A stretch of DNA of 64,000 bases from Cyclobacterium marinum DSM 745. Its GTDB lineage: Bacteria > Bacteroidota > Bacteroidia > Cytophagales > Cyclobacteriaceae. Within the stretch, counting starts at the first letter, position 1, and the number at the start of each line of letters is the position of its first letter. Positions 25,802 through 34,924 of the stretch are shown here, in pieces. The notes under the pieces are model-generated. The model did not search any database and was not told the DNA's origin. It saw only the letters and a program-made list of their open reading frames with translations. Position numbers and translations under genes: made by a program. The stretch spans positions 5,934,001 to 5,998,000 of the forward strand of contig NC_015914.1 in the NCBI RefSeq assembly GCF_000222485.1, given 5' to 3'.

Positions 25802-26313
25802 AAATTATTTTTTGTTCTTTCGTTAGTTTTCTGCCGGCTATAAGACCAATAATCCAGTAAACACCAATTTAATCTTCCTAATTTTATTATTATTCGTAGC
25901 ACTTGCGGAATGAAAAAATACGGGTCAATCCGGTACTTTCTATAAAATTAGCGGGTATTATTTCTCTGGGTAAGTACAAATTTGGCCAAAATAATGGATT
26001 ATTCCTATTTCATACCATGAATATATTTTTAAAAGAAGGTCTAAACCCTACTTTAAGGTTATTTAACCTAAAAAATCGTTCCTTCCTCAACTACTCACTT
26101 AGAAAGTTCAGGGTTTCAGGAATATCAGAAATTAATAAGCTTACAGGTATTGCTTGAATCAATCCTCATAACCTAGCTCATGAATTACACCCATCCATCA
26201 TTATAAATTGAATATTTATTGTACTTTTTGGCTTTAAAAGCCATTAGTTTATAACTTTATTACCTGACAATTTATTAATTCAAAAAACCAAAATTAAACA
26301 AAATCATTATTCA
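25802..26313. other. Divergent intergenic region, cold-shock gene / esterase
   Basis: 512 AT-rich bases. An 84-codon rightward frame (25903-26157) shows no recognisable family and no signal or domain, and I regard it as chance. A short palindrome GGCTTTAAAAGCC lies at 26230-26242, 72 bases before the esterase start. Long leader regions are usual for cold-shock genes, but I cannot define an RNA thermosensor by eye. Confidence 0.45.
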
Positions 26314-27597
26314 ATGAAAAAACACGTTTTATTGTTACTTTTAATCGGACTGGTCTTCAGCCGATTTGTATCTGCTCAATCACAACAAGGAGACCTTATC
26401 AGGATTATGGTTAGCCCTTCATCAACTGATAAAATTTATGAAAAAGGAGATAACATATCATTTGATGTAGCCATTTATAAATTCGGACAGCTAGTAGAAG
26501 GGGCTGAAATTGAATATCAAATTGGTCCAGAAAAAATGGAACCTGTATTAACCGGTACCGAAATTTTAAAAAAAGGAACTATTACTTTGAAAGGTGGAAA
26601 ACTAGATGTTCCCGGTTTTGTAAGGTGTCAAGTAACTTATAAAGAAAATGGAGAAACGTATACGAATACAGGAACAGCCGGAATTGCACCTTTAGAGATT
26701 CAGCCTACGACAAGCTTACCTGACGATTTCAAAGAATTTTGGGACAAGGGTAAAGCAGCTTTAAAAGACATTCCTTTGGAGCCTGTATTGACCTTAATCC
26801 CTGAAAGATCTACCCACCACACCAATGTTTACCATGTATCCTTTAAAAACATTAGTGGTGAAATATATGGCATCTTAACAAAACCAAAGAAACCGGGAAA
26901 ATATCCTGCGATCCTGCATGTTCCCGGTGCCGGAATCAGACCTTACTATGGCGCCAATATCAATCAAAATGTAATCTCACTTCAAATTGGCATTCATGGT
27001 ATCCCTGTAAATTTATACAATTCATCACTGTACGATGATTTGAGAGCCGGTGCATTGGCTAACTATAACCGTATTTTCTTGGATGACAAAGACAAATATT
27101 ACTACAAGCGTGTTTACCTAGGATGTGTTAGGGCTGTAGACTTCATCTTTGCTCAAGAAGAATTTGACGGCGAAAATATTGGTGTAATGGGTGGAAGTCA
27201 AGGTGGGGCTTTATCTATCATCACAGCCGGTTTAGATGAAAGAATTAAATATTTGGTAAGTTACTATCCTGCCCTTTCTGACCTAACGGGTTACCTTCAT
27301 GGTAGGGCCGGTGGTTGGCCTCATTTATTTAGGGATGAATGGAGCAATCAGCCTGACAGAATTGAAACATCAAAATATTATGATGTGGTAAATTTTGCGC
27401 GATTTATAAAAGTGCCCGGCTTTTATTCTTGGGGATTTAATGACAATGTTTGTCCTCCTACCTCCATGTATTCAGCTTACAATGTTGTTCCCGGAGAAAA
27501 AGAATTGTCCCTTTATCATGATGCGGCACACTGGCGTTATGCTGAACAAAGCAAAGAGGGCCATGAATGGTTAATTAAAAAAATTGGAGCCCAATAA
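26314..27597 (+). CDS. Secreted acetylxylan esterase / cephalosporin-C deacetylase family protein
   Basis: 427 residues. Signal peptide of about 21 residues (ending RFVSAQ), then an N-terminal beta domain of about 100 residues (ISFDVAIYKFGQLVEGAEIEY), then the AXE1 alpha/beta hydrolase domain. The nucleophile elbow is GVMGGSQGGAL with Ser295. The Asp candidate lies in YSWGFNDNVCPP and the His in LYHDAAHWRY. The WDKGKAAL entry motif of the AXE1 family is present. It likely removes acetyl groups from plant or algal polysaccharides in the periplasm. Single gene ended by a strong hairpin. Confidence 0.88.
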   Translation: MKKHVLLLLLIGLVFSRFVSAQSQQGDLIRIMVSPSSTDKIYEKGDNISFDVAIYKFGQLVEGAEIEYQIGPEKMEPVLTGTEILKKGTITLKGGKLDVPGFVRCQVTYKENGETYTNTGTAGIAPLEIQPTTSLPDDFKEFWDKGKAALKDIPLEPVLTLIPERSTHHTNVYHVSFKNISGEIYGILTKPKKPGKYPAILHVPGAGIRPYYGANINQNVISLQIGIHGIPVNLYNSSLYDDLRAGALANYNRIFLDDKDKYYYKRVYLGCVRAVDFIFAQEEFDGENIGVMGGSQGGALSIITAGLDERIKYLVSYYPALSDLTGYLHGRAGGWPHLFRDEWSNQPDRIETSKYYDVVNFARFIKVPGFYSWGFNDNVCPPTSMYSAYNVVPGEKELSLYHDAAHWRYAEQSKEGHEWLIKKIGAQ

Positions 27598-27657
27598 GGA
27601 AGGTTTACCTAAAATATACAATAGCCTATCTATCACATAACTCGGGCTATAGTAATA

Positions 27658-27694
27658 AAAAAGCTTGAAAATCAATGATTTTCAAGCTTTTTTA
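27658..27694 (+). terminator. Strong intrinsic terminator after the acetylxylan esterase
   Basis: Thirteen-base perfect arms AAGCTTGAAAATC (27661-27673) and GATTTTCAAGCTT (27677-27689) with a three-base loop, an A-run before and a T-run after. It also reads as a terminator for leftward transcription. Confidence 0.9.
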
Positions 27695-27721
27695 TTTTTC
27701 TCCTAAAAATGAAGATTACTT

Positions 27722-27892
27722 AAACCGGATTATGTAATAGGATTCGTGATGAGTGTTGCAATCGCAGGAAAATCAGGCTGTTTGGAGATTTTAGCATAGC
27801 ACCGCTATGGTGAAATTGAAAACAGCAACGAAGTGGCTGATTTTAAGGCGATTTCAGCACGTAATAAATTGTCTATTGCATATTTCGGGTTT
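27722..27892 (+). repeat. Dispersed imperfect-palindrome repeat, copy 2 (best preserved)
   Basis: A 171-base element folding about CATAGC-ACC-GCTATG (27795-27809). Inner arms GCTGTTT...CATAGC (27778-27800) pair with GCTATG...AACAGC (27804-27826), and the next arms AATCGCAGGAAAATCAG (27760-27776) pair with CTGATTTTAAGGCGATTT (27837-27854). The ends AAACCGGATTATGTAATAG (27722-27740) and CTATTGCATATTTCGGGTTT (27873-27892) are imperfect inverted repeats of each other. The right end supplies two bases of the stop codon of the leftward oxidoreductase gene. No coding capacity. Confidence 0.8.
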
Positions 27893-29618
27893 AACTTTCA
27901 GGCCAATTCGTTTCTATTCCTTGAGACCTTACAAAAGATTGAAATTCATTCAATAAACCACTGTTTTCCCGAATATTTTTGGGTTGCTCTTTTTTACTAA
28001 TTGCAAAAGGCACCAACATACCTACAGCTTCTCCTATACTCCATTCAACCGGGTGTAAGCGGTAGCATCCATTCGTTATATGAGTGGTGCCAATATTTTT
28101 ATTGGCCGGCAGAAGATTTTCTGTTTCTTGTGGAATCAATGCCCCTAAGGGTATCTGAAATGGCAAAGACCCAAAATCAATGTAATTGTCTCCCTCACAG
28201 CTAGGATGTAAATCAATATGATAATAACCTATTCCTACGCTGTCATGAAAGACTGCAGCCTTTAAATCCTTCCCTTCCAAGCCTGACACCTGCGCCCGCT
28301 GAGTAGCACCTACATGTTCCTCTAAAACAGTAAACAAACTTTTTATCCTTCTAGACTCCCTAACATAGGGGTATTTAGCTAAACCATCTTCTGTTCCCAT
28401 CAGGTCATTCCTGAGCCTTAGACCTGGCCAACCTTTACCGCCGTCTGGACGAGGGGCCTCAGTTTGAAGCCAATAAAGCAAAGACAGGCTCTGTTGTTTT
28501 CCTGCATCAACATGTTTTTTAAAGGTTTCTTCACTTACGTCCACAATATTACCAGATACATAATCATTTTGAGGCCAGTTGACAAGGGTGGCATCTCCCT
28601 CGTAAAAGCCCGGTTGGTGATTTTTTTGCGCTATAATTTTCCTGTAAACCATCAAATTTAAGTTATTGCCAGTTTTACCACCTTCAGGATGAAAACCAAG
28701 GGCTTTTGGCTTTAAGTTTTTAGGGTTACTGTAATTTAGTTCTAGCATTTTACCTGCCCAAGGAGGGTTCATTTGAGGTTCAAAATTTCTCCAAAACTCG
28801 TAATCTGAAGGCTTAGGAATGGTCCAATCTTCACCTTTTACATAATCCATAGCAAAGCATACTGTAAAGGCTTGGTTATTTTCCGGCCGGTGAGTCACTC
28901 CCGCATGAAACTCTCCGGTGTCTCCTTTCGCTTCACTTCCAGTGACATAAGCCGTACCTGTGAGAGGAAGCAAGTCTCCAAGTTCTGTAGCATCTACAAA
29001 ATATTCGCCTTCCAATAAAGAAGTATTCCCTGTAATTAAATTTTTAGCTGTGAGTGATTGCACCCTTTTTCCATGGACTTTGGCAGTCTGTATCTTGTGC
29101 TGCTTAAGGATAATTAGTTTTCGAGAACTTTCATAGGAAGCAAACATTTCTTGCAAGACAAGATGACCAACCTTGGGTTCAAAACATAGTCTTGAAACCG
29201 AACCTCCACCGGGATTGAGCCTTTTATTTGATGCGGCTTCAGGTGTCAAAGGGTAACACCTTTTGTAATAATCTCTGATTTTCTCTCTAAAAACCCGGTA
29301 CAATTCGGGGGCTCCATGTGTTTCTATCCATTGGTGTTCATCAGGGGGCACCCCTTGCTGAGACAATTGACCTCCCAACCAATCTGTCTCTTCGGTCATC
29401 ACCACTGACAAACCATTTCTCAAAGCTGCAAATGCAGCTGAACAACCACCCAATCCACCTCCTGCAATGATCAGATCTGCTTTGAATACTTTTCCGCTTT
29501 CACTGATTCGAACCCTTTTTGCTTCTTGATGGGCATGTGCGGGTAAACCTGAAAGTGCAGCTGTGGCAATGGTTCCTCCTCCCATTACCACCTTGCCCAT
29601 AAAGTTTCTTCTATTCAT
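27891..29618 (-). CDS. Tat-exported FAD-dependent oxidoreductase
   Basis: 575 residues. The N-terminus MNRRNFMGKVVMGGG is a twin-arginine-like signal with the hydrophobic stretch and AHAHQ cleavage region. The FAD-binding Rossmann start ADLIIAGGGLGGCSAAFAAL carries intact GxGxxG and is followed by EETDWLGGQLSQQG. The family is FAD_oxidored, common in sugar-use loci of Bacteroidota and Planctomycetes; individual reactions are mostly uncharacterised. It is the last gene of a leftward set with an AGE epimerase and sugar MFS transporter. Its stop codon overlaps the end of the palindromic repeat. Confidence 0.85.
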   Translation of the reverse strand: MNRRNFMGKVVMGGGTIATAALSGLPAHAHQEAKRVRISESGKVFKADLIIAGGGLGGCSAAFAALRNGLSVVMTEETDWLGGQLSQQGVPPDEHQWIETHGAPELYRVFREKIRDYYKRCYPLTPEAASNKRLNPGGGSVSRLCFEPKVGHLVLQEMFASYESSRKLIILKQHKIQTAKVHGKRVQSLTAKNLITGNTSLLEGEYFVDATELGDLLPLTGTAYVTGSEAKGDTGEFHAGVTHRPENNQAFTVCFAMDYVKGEDWTIPKPSDYEFWRNFEPQMNPPWAGKMLELNYSNPKNLKPKALGFHPEGGKTGNNLNLMVYRKIIAQKNHQPGFYEGDATLVNWPQNDYVSGNIVDVSEETFKKHVDAGKQQSLSLLYWLQTEAPRPDGGKGWPGLRLRNDLMGTEDGLAKYPYVRESRRIKSLFTVLEEHVGATQRAQVSGLEGKDLKAAVFHDSVGIGYYHIDLHPSCEGDNYIDFGSLPFQIPLGALIPQETENLLPANKNIGTTHITNGCYRLHPVEWSIGEAVGMLVPFAISKKEQPKNIRENSGLLNEFQSFVRSQGIETNWPES

Positions 29619-29720
29619 TATGTGATAATTTTTTACTTTGTATAAAATATCAATCCTGCTTTTTTATTGAGGGATACAATTCCCTCCCATTTCATTTAAG
29701 GTCTAAGGATAAACAATTGT

Positions 29721-30878
29721 TCATTGAATTTTTTCAAGACTTTTCCAAACTTGAAAAAGGCCTCGGGGTACATGAAAACAACCTTTCCACTTTCCTCCTT
29801 TGAGGGGTAATTGGATTTTACCATACCTATCCAGATAACCAAACCATTCTGCGGAATCGGGATCTTTGAAATGATCCCAAGTATACTCATGTACCTTATA
29901 AAACCATTGAAGACAATCATTATTGCCCGTAATGGCATAAGCTTTCGACAAAAACACCAAAGTCTCTAAGTGAACCCACCACAATTTTTGATTCCATTCT
30001 AACTTCTCTGAAGGATGACCCAAAATATCCAGAAAATAATAAATCCCTCCAAATTCTTTATCCCAGCCATACTCCAAAGTTTTTAAGCCAATTGTGATGG
30101 CTTTCTGACACAACTCTTCATCCTTATACTTTTGACTCAAGTCCAGCATAAACCACATGGCCTCAATGGCATGTCCAGGACTTGTTAATCTTCCTTCATG
30201 AGAATTAGAAAAACTTCCATCTAAATTCACATTTTCCAAAATCAAGCCGGATTCCTTTTGATAAAATACCTCCATCACTTCATGAATTACCGAGGGAACC
30301 AATTCTTCAACTTTCTCCCTATCAAGCAATGACTCCATTTCAAGCGTTAAATTGCTTAAAATCATAGGTAAGGCAAAACTTTTTAAATCTCTCGTCCCGG
30401 GAAATGTTTTGTTGTAAATACCCTTCGGATTGTCTCGTCTTCTCAAAATATTTTCAAAGGTATTCACTGCTAAGGAAGCATAGGATTCATTCGGTTCCAC
30501 CTTATTTAGGGCAGCAAAAGCCATGGCTGCAAAACAATCGGAAAATATGTTATAAGGTTGAATCAAAGGGCTTCCTTTTTGGTCTACTGAAAAATAAAAA
30601 GCACCATTATCATCCCTCCCGTGCTTAATGAGGAATTCTGCCCCCTGTTTTGCCAAATCGAGCCATTCTTCTTTAGCCTCTACTTGATCGTACATAATAG
30701 CAAACATCCATACCTGCCTGGCTTGTAGCCATACATATTTATCTGTATCATAGACTTCTCCCTGTCTGTTAAGACAAGTAAAAAAACCACCATATGCGTT
30801 ATCAGGGCTATTCTTTTCCCAAAAAGGGATTACATTATTTAATAATTCATTTTTATATAAATCCAGGTATTGCTTCAT
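29721..30878 (-). CDS. AGE family epimerase/isomerase
   Basis: 385-residue (alpha/alpha)6-barrel enzyme of the N-acylglucosamine 2-epimerase family. Typical blocks: VWLQARQVWMFAIMYD, SPGHAIEAMWFMLDLSQ with the active-site His, KLWWVHLETLVFL and KGCFHVPRGLFQVW with the second conserved His. Members interconvert GlcNAc/ManNAc, mannose/fructose/glucose, or cellobiose/glucosylmannose; the sequence alone does not choose. Located 13 bases after an MFS sugar transporter gene, which suggests the imported sugar is its substrate. Confidence 0.9.
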   Translation of the reverse strand: MKQYLDLYKNELLNNVIPFWEKNSPDNAYGGFFTCLNRQGEVYDTDKYVWLQARQVWMFAIMYDQVEAKEEWLDLAKQGAEFLIKHGRDDNGAFYFSVDQKGSPLIQPYNIFSDCFAAMAFAALNKVEPNESYASLAVNTFENILRRRDNPKGIYNKTFPGTRDLKSFALPMILSNLTLEMESLLDREKVEELVPSVIHEVMEVFYQKESGLILENVNLDGSFSNSHEGRLTSPGHAIEAMWFMLDLSQKYKDEELCQKAITIGLKTLEYGWDKEFGGIYYFLDILGHPSEKLEWNQKLWWVHLETLVFLSKAYAITGNNDCLQWFYKVHEYTWDHFKDPDSAEWFGYLDRYGKIQLPLKGGKWKGCFHVPRGLFQVWKSLEKIQ

Positions 30879-30891
30879 TCCTTTTCGTTTT

Positions 30892-32298
30892 TTATCTTTT
30901 TTCTAACCAGTAGTTTTCTATTTCTTCCAAACTTTTGCCGGCTGTCTCCGGAATCTTTTTCCATATGATGTATAAATAGGGAAAGCACATCAAAGCAAAA
31001 AACATAAAAGTACCTGAAGGCCCAAAATTTTCCAAAAACCAAGGTGTCAATTGCCCAACCAAATAAGTGCCCAACCAAAGAGAAAATCCTGCAATAGACA
31101 TGGCCAATCCTCGGATTTTATTGGGATACATTTCTGATAACAAAACAAAAATTACAGCAGAAATAGAAATGGCGGTAAAAAAGATATAGGCCAAAAACAA
31201 CACCAACAAGAAAATCGATGGTAAGGCATAAATATCACTGCCATAAAAATAAAAACTAATCAATATCAGTGACAAGATCATTCCAGAAACACCAAAATAG
31301 ACCAATTTTTTTCTCCCAACACGGTCAATGATTATTAAAGCCAATATGGTTGTCAAAACATTGACCAATCCAACCATCACCTGATAAAATAAAGCATCTC
31401 CCCCACTCAATCCAGATTGTTCAAAAATACTTGGCCCATAGTACAAAACAGCATTAACCCCCATAAATTGACCAAGAATTGCTATGGCCATTCCCAGGAG
31501 TACAGGTTTCAAAATCCCCGGATTTTTTAACAGCTTCCAATTGCTAACTCCAATTTGACCTGATTGCTCCATTACTTCTTGTACCTTTTGCTTTCCTGAT
31601 TCGATAGAGCTGTATAACTTGGAAAAAACCTGTTCTGCTTTAAGTGTTTTATTGTTGATAACAAGCCATCTTGGACTCTCCGGTATCAACAATAAGATCA
31701 GGAAAAAAAGCAATGCAGGAACAGTTTCCATCCCTAACATTCCCCGCCAAACCTCCTCATTAAAAATTTTGTATAGGACCGTATCCATCTCAAATTGGTT
31801 ACTTTCAGCAAAGTTCAACAACTGAAAATTCATTATAAAAGCACCTAAAAACCCTATGGTAATCGCCAATTGATACAGGGAAACTAAGCTTCCCCTAATG
31901 GAGGAAGGAGCCACCTCAGAGATATACATAGGAGAAACTATGGACACCATGCCAATGCCAGCCCCTCCAATAATTCTATATACAATTAATCCATTAAAAG
32001 TACCTGCTAGTGCACAGCCAATGGCTGAAACTGAGAACAGTACTGCTGAGAGAATCATTACTTTCTTCCTTCCATACTTATCAGCCAAACTGCCGGCAAT
32101 GCTCACTCCCATAATTGAACCCAACAAAGCACAACCCACGTACCAACCTTGGGCAATAGAACCAAGGGAAAATTGCTCGGTCACCTCACTAATTGTCCCG
32201 GAAATTACAGCGGTATCATAGCCAAATAAAAAACCACCAATGGCAGCTACAAGAGACAAGAAAACTATATAATAATAAGTAGCTTTTACTTTTATCAT
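30892..32298 (-). CDS. Sugar porter family MFS transporter
   Basis: 468 residues, twelve predicted membrane helices. Sugar-porter signatures are present: GYDTAVISGTI in helix 1, GSLADKYGRKKVM (loop 2-3), the PESPRWLVINNK motif after helix 6, IIDRVGRKKLVYFG (loop 8-9) and KIPETAGKSLEEIE at the C-terminus. It probably imports a monosaccharide by proton symport. First gene of the leftward MFS-AGE-FAD set, about 40 bases downstream of menC. Confidence 0.93.
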   Translation of the reverse strand: MIKVKATYYYIVFLSLVAAIGGFLFGYDTAVISGTISEVTEQFSLGSIAQGWYVGCALLGSIMGVSIAGSLADKYGRKKVMILSAVLFSVSAIGCALAGTFNGLIVYRIIGGAGIGMVSIVSPMYISEVAPSSIRGSLVSLYQLAITIGFLGAFIMNFQLLNFAESNQFEMDTVLYKIFNEEVWRGMLGMETVPALLFFLILLLIPESPRWLVINNKTLKAEQVFSKLYSSIESGKQKVQEVMEQSGQIGVSNWKLLKNPGILKPVLLGMAIAILGQFMGVNAVLYYGPSIFEQSGLSGGDALFYQVMVGLVNVLTTILALIIIDRVGRKKLVYFGVSGMILSLILISFYFYGSDIYALPSIFLLVLFLAYIFFTAISISAVIFVLLSEMYPNKIRGLAMSIAGFSLWLGTYLVGQLTPWFLENFGPSGTFMFFALMCFPYLYIIWKKIPETAGKSLEEIENYWLEKR

Positions 32299-32341
32299 TT
32301 AAAGGAAGATTATAAATAAGTGAACATGAAACATGCTTGAA

Positions 32342-33445
32342 CTAATGATTAAAAATATCAGGTAATTCCCAATCAAATTTCCTATTGTAAGACAATTTAC
32401 CTTCTGAAATCATCAAAGGTGAATCCACATTGTTGTGGTACAGTTGTCCGGTTCCTAAACCCTGAGGTATAGACACTTGAAAATTAGCAGTAAGTTGAGC
32501 AATCGCATTGAGCCCTATATTACTTTCCAATGCGGAGGTCATCCACCAGCCTGTACTGGTATTATTGGCAAGCTCAACCCATTCTCTTGTCGCTACTATT
32601 CCACCAAGCAAGGTTGGCTTAAGAATGATATATTGAGGAGCAATTGACTCCAATAATTCTAGTCTTTTCCCCCTTCCATAAACTCCTATTAGCTCTTCAT
32701 CCAAGGCTATGGGAATGGGGGATTGTTTACATAACTTATTCATCTCTCGGAACAAACCTGGTTTTATCGGTTGCTCTATACTATGGATGTCATATTCATT
32801 TAATTTTGTGAGCCTATCGAGGGCATTTTCGGGCGTGAAAGCGCCATTGGCATCCACTCGGATCGTTATTTTATCCCTAGAAAAACGATCTCTAATCTTC
32901 CCCAAAATTTCACACTCTTGACCAAAATTAATCGCGCCAATTTTCATTTTTATACAATCAAAACCTTGTTCAAGTTTTTGATCAATTTGACGTTCCATAA
33001 ATCCCTTATCCCCCATCCAAACCAAACCGTTTATTGGAAGAAATAAATTACCGTTGAAAAAATTATTTTGAAATATCTCCCGCTTGCCTCCATTTATTAA
33101 GTCTAACAAGGCTGTTTCGAGGGCAAATTGAATACTAGGATACTCAGAAAGTTGAAGCTCATCTATTTGCTTTAAAAGGAGCTCTTGATTGGCTTGGAAT
33201 TTTATTTGCTCCACTCTTCTCAAAATCAAATTGGCCTTTTCTTGAAAGTCGGAAAAATCGTCTATGCTTAGGCCTTTTAATGGGCCGGCCTCTCCTATGC
33301 CTATTGATTCCGGAAATTGGTCTGAATGAACTTGAACAAAGTGGGTTAACTTATTTTTGAGTATTCCCCTACTGGTTCCTGCTTCAAACTTAAAATCTAA
33401 AGTATAAGCAATTATTGAGCATTTAACTGTAAATAATTTGGTCAT
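32342..33445 (-). CDS. menC: o-Succinylbenzoate synthase MenC
   Basis: 367-residue enolase-superfamily enzyme that dehydrates SHCHC to o-succinylbenzoate in menaquinone synthesis. The catalytic Lys region is CIKMKIGAINFG, metal ligands are in IRVDANGAF (Asp), SIEQPIKP (Glu) and IALDEELIG (Asp/Glu), and the second catalytic Lys is in YIILKPTLLGG. N-terminal capping domain shorter than some. Menaquinone use fits Bacteroidota. It is separated from the MFS gene by 43 bases and may be co-transcribed without functional link. Confidence 0.9.
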   Translation of the reverse strand: MTKLFTVKCSIIAYTLDFKFEAGTSRGILKNKLTHFVQVHSDQFPESIGIGEAGPLKGLSIDDFSDFQEKANLILRRVEQIKFQANQELLLKQIDELQLSEYPSIQFALETALLDLINGGKREIFQNNFFNGNLFLPINGLVWMGDKGFMERQIDQKLEQGFDCIKMKIGAINFGQECEILGKIRDRFSRDKITIRVDANGAFTPENALDRLTKLNEYDIHSIEQPIKPGLFREMNKLCKQSPIPIALDEELIGVYGRGKRLELLESIAPQYIILKPTLLGGIVATREWVELANNTSTGWWMTSALESNIGLNAIAQLTANFQVSIPQGLGTGQLYHNNVDSPLMISEGKLSYNRKFDWELPDIFNH

Positions 33446-33597
33446 TTCTCTTTTTAGCTATAGCCAAATATGGTTATTTTCTTCCAAAGGATAAAAAGAG
33501 ACAATGCTTTAAGTAAGTAAATTGTCCGGATATTATGCTAATGGTCTTCGGAGCTATAGAATCCGAACAATATACCGTGGTATTGCTTTGAAAGGCC

Positions 33598-33605
33598 TAT
33601 ATTTG
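33598..33605 (+). promoter_or_regulatory. Candidate -7 element for queA
   Basis: TATATTTG matches TAnnTTTG exactly and is followed by CACC, the same downstream context as the gldC box. It is 46 bases before the queA ATG. No TTTG was found at the -33 position. Confidence 0.4.
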
Positions 33606-33650
33606 CACCGGTTTTATAAAGAATGTTGAACTTCGAGAATTATTACAAAC

Positions 33651-34874
33651 ATGCCCATCGAAAGTGTTCCAAAGTTGAAGGATTATTTCTATGATTTGCC
33701 TGATCAATTCATCGCCAAACACCCACTTGAATTTAGGGATAAATCTAAATTATTGCATTTTGAAAATGGTAAAATTAAACACGAAAAATTCTCGAACATT
33801 TCAGGTTTAATTCCTGCCAACAGTCATTTGGTTTTTAACAATACCAAGGTAATTCCTGCCAGGCTCCACTTTCAAAAACCAACAGGAGCAAAAATTGAAA
33901 TTTTCTTGCTCAATCCCATTCTCCCCGCAACTGTTATTCAACTAAGCATGGAAAGTACCGGTCCCGTTACTTGGAAATGCATGATTGGAAATCTTAAACG
34001 GTGGAAAGAAAATGAAGAATTATCCTCTCAAATAGTAATCGATTCGGTATGCTACTCTTTAAAAGCAAAATTGGTCAATAGAGAAAATAGGGAAGTTGAA
34101 TTGAGCTGGAGTCCTGATGACAAGTCCTTTGCCTCCATAGTTGAGGCTAGTGGAGAAGTGCCGCTTCCTCCTTATTTAAACAGAGCAGCGGAGGATGCGG
34201 ACAAAGTCCGGTATCAAACAGTCTATTCTGATAAAGAAGGAGCTGTGGCAGCACCAACAGCTGGCCTGCACTTTACAGACCAAACCTTATTTGATTTAAA
34301 AGCAAAAGGTATTTCAATAGAATACCTTACCTTACATACCGGAGCAGGTACCTTTCAGCCTATCAAACATGACAATATCATAGAACATCCAATGCACAGT
34401 GAGCAAATGGTGTTTACCATAGAAAATATCGTCAATTTAATCGCTGCCAAAGGCAATATTATAGCAGTAGGAACAACCTCCATGCGTTCATTGGAAAGTT
34501 TGTATTGGTTTGGTGTCAATTTGTTGCTTGGAAAATCGAATGAGTTTCACATTGAGAAACTGACCCCTTATCAAGAATATGCAAGGCTTCCAAACAAGGA
34601 AGAAAGCCTAGAAGCCATTCTTCAATGGATGCAAGCCAATCAGTTAAAGCAATTGATGGGATCCACGGAAATATTCATTTTTCCCGGCTACGAATTTAAA
34701 CTGTGCAATGGTCTTGTGACCAACTTCCATCAGCCGGGATCTACATTAATACTTTTAGTGGCTGCTTTCACACATGGCAAATGGAGAGAAATCTATAGGG
34801 AAGCATTGGAGAATAACTACAGGTTTTTAAGCTATGGAGACAGCAGTTTATTATGGAACAATAAATTAGATTAA
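33651..34874 (+). CDS. queA: S-adenosylmethionine:tRNA ribosyltransferase-isomerase QueA
   Basis: 407 residues. QueA transfers and isomerises the ribosyl part of SAM onto 7-aminomethyl-deazaguanine in tRNA to form epoxyqueuosine. Diagnostic blocks: LKDYFYDLPDQFIAKHPLEFRD at the N-terminus, LVFNNTKVIPARL, GEVPLPPYLNR, VAAPTAGLHFT, HTGAGTFQPI and IAVGTTSMRSLE, then TNFHQPGSTLILLVAAF near the C-terminus. It is longer than the usual 340-350 residues, with extra sequence around SLYWFGVNLLLGKSNEFHIEKL. A separate QueA-like subclass of this length exists in Bacteroidota, so the biochemical role is probable rather than certain. Confidence 0.87.
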   Translation: MPIESVPKLKDYFYDLPDQFIAKHPLEFRDKSKLLHFENGKIKHEKFSNISGLIPANSHLVFNNTKVIPARLHFQKPTGAKIEIFLLNPILPATVIQLSMESTGPVTWKCMIGNLKRWKENEELSSQIVIDSVCYSLKAKLVNRENREVELSWSPDDKSFASIVEASGEVPLPPYLNRAAEDADKVRYQTVYSDKEGAVAAPTAGLHFTDQTLFDLKAKGISIEYLTLHTGAGTFQPIKHDNIIEHPMHSEQMVFTIENIVNLIAAKGNIIAVGTTSMRSLESLYWFGVNLLLGKSNEFHIEKLTPYQEYARLPNKEESLEAILQWMQANQLKQLMGSTEIFIFPGYEFKLCNGLVTNFHQPGSTLILLVAAFTHGKWREIYREALENNYRFLSYGDSSLLWNNKLD

Positions 34875-34924
34875 GTACCTTGTTCAGCGCATCTCTTATG
34901 ATTAAAATATTTACCAGAATTTAT

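Noticed and set aside
25903..26157. Rightward 84-codon frame
   Set aside because: No family, signal peptide or coupling to neighbours; lies in a divergent promoter region.
26230..26242. Short palindrome GGCTTTAAAAGCC upstream of the acetylxylan esterase
   Set aside because: Short and AT-rich, likely chance; mentioned only in the region note.
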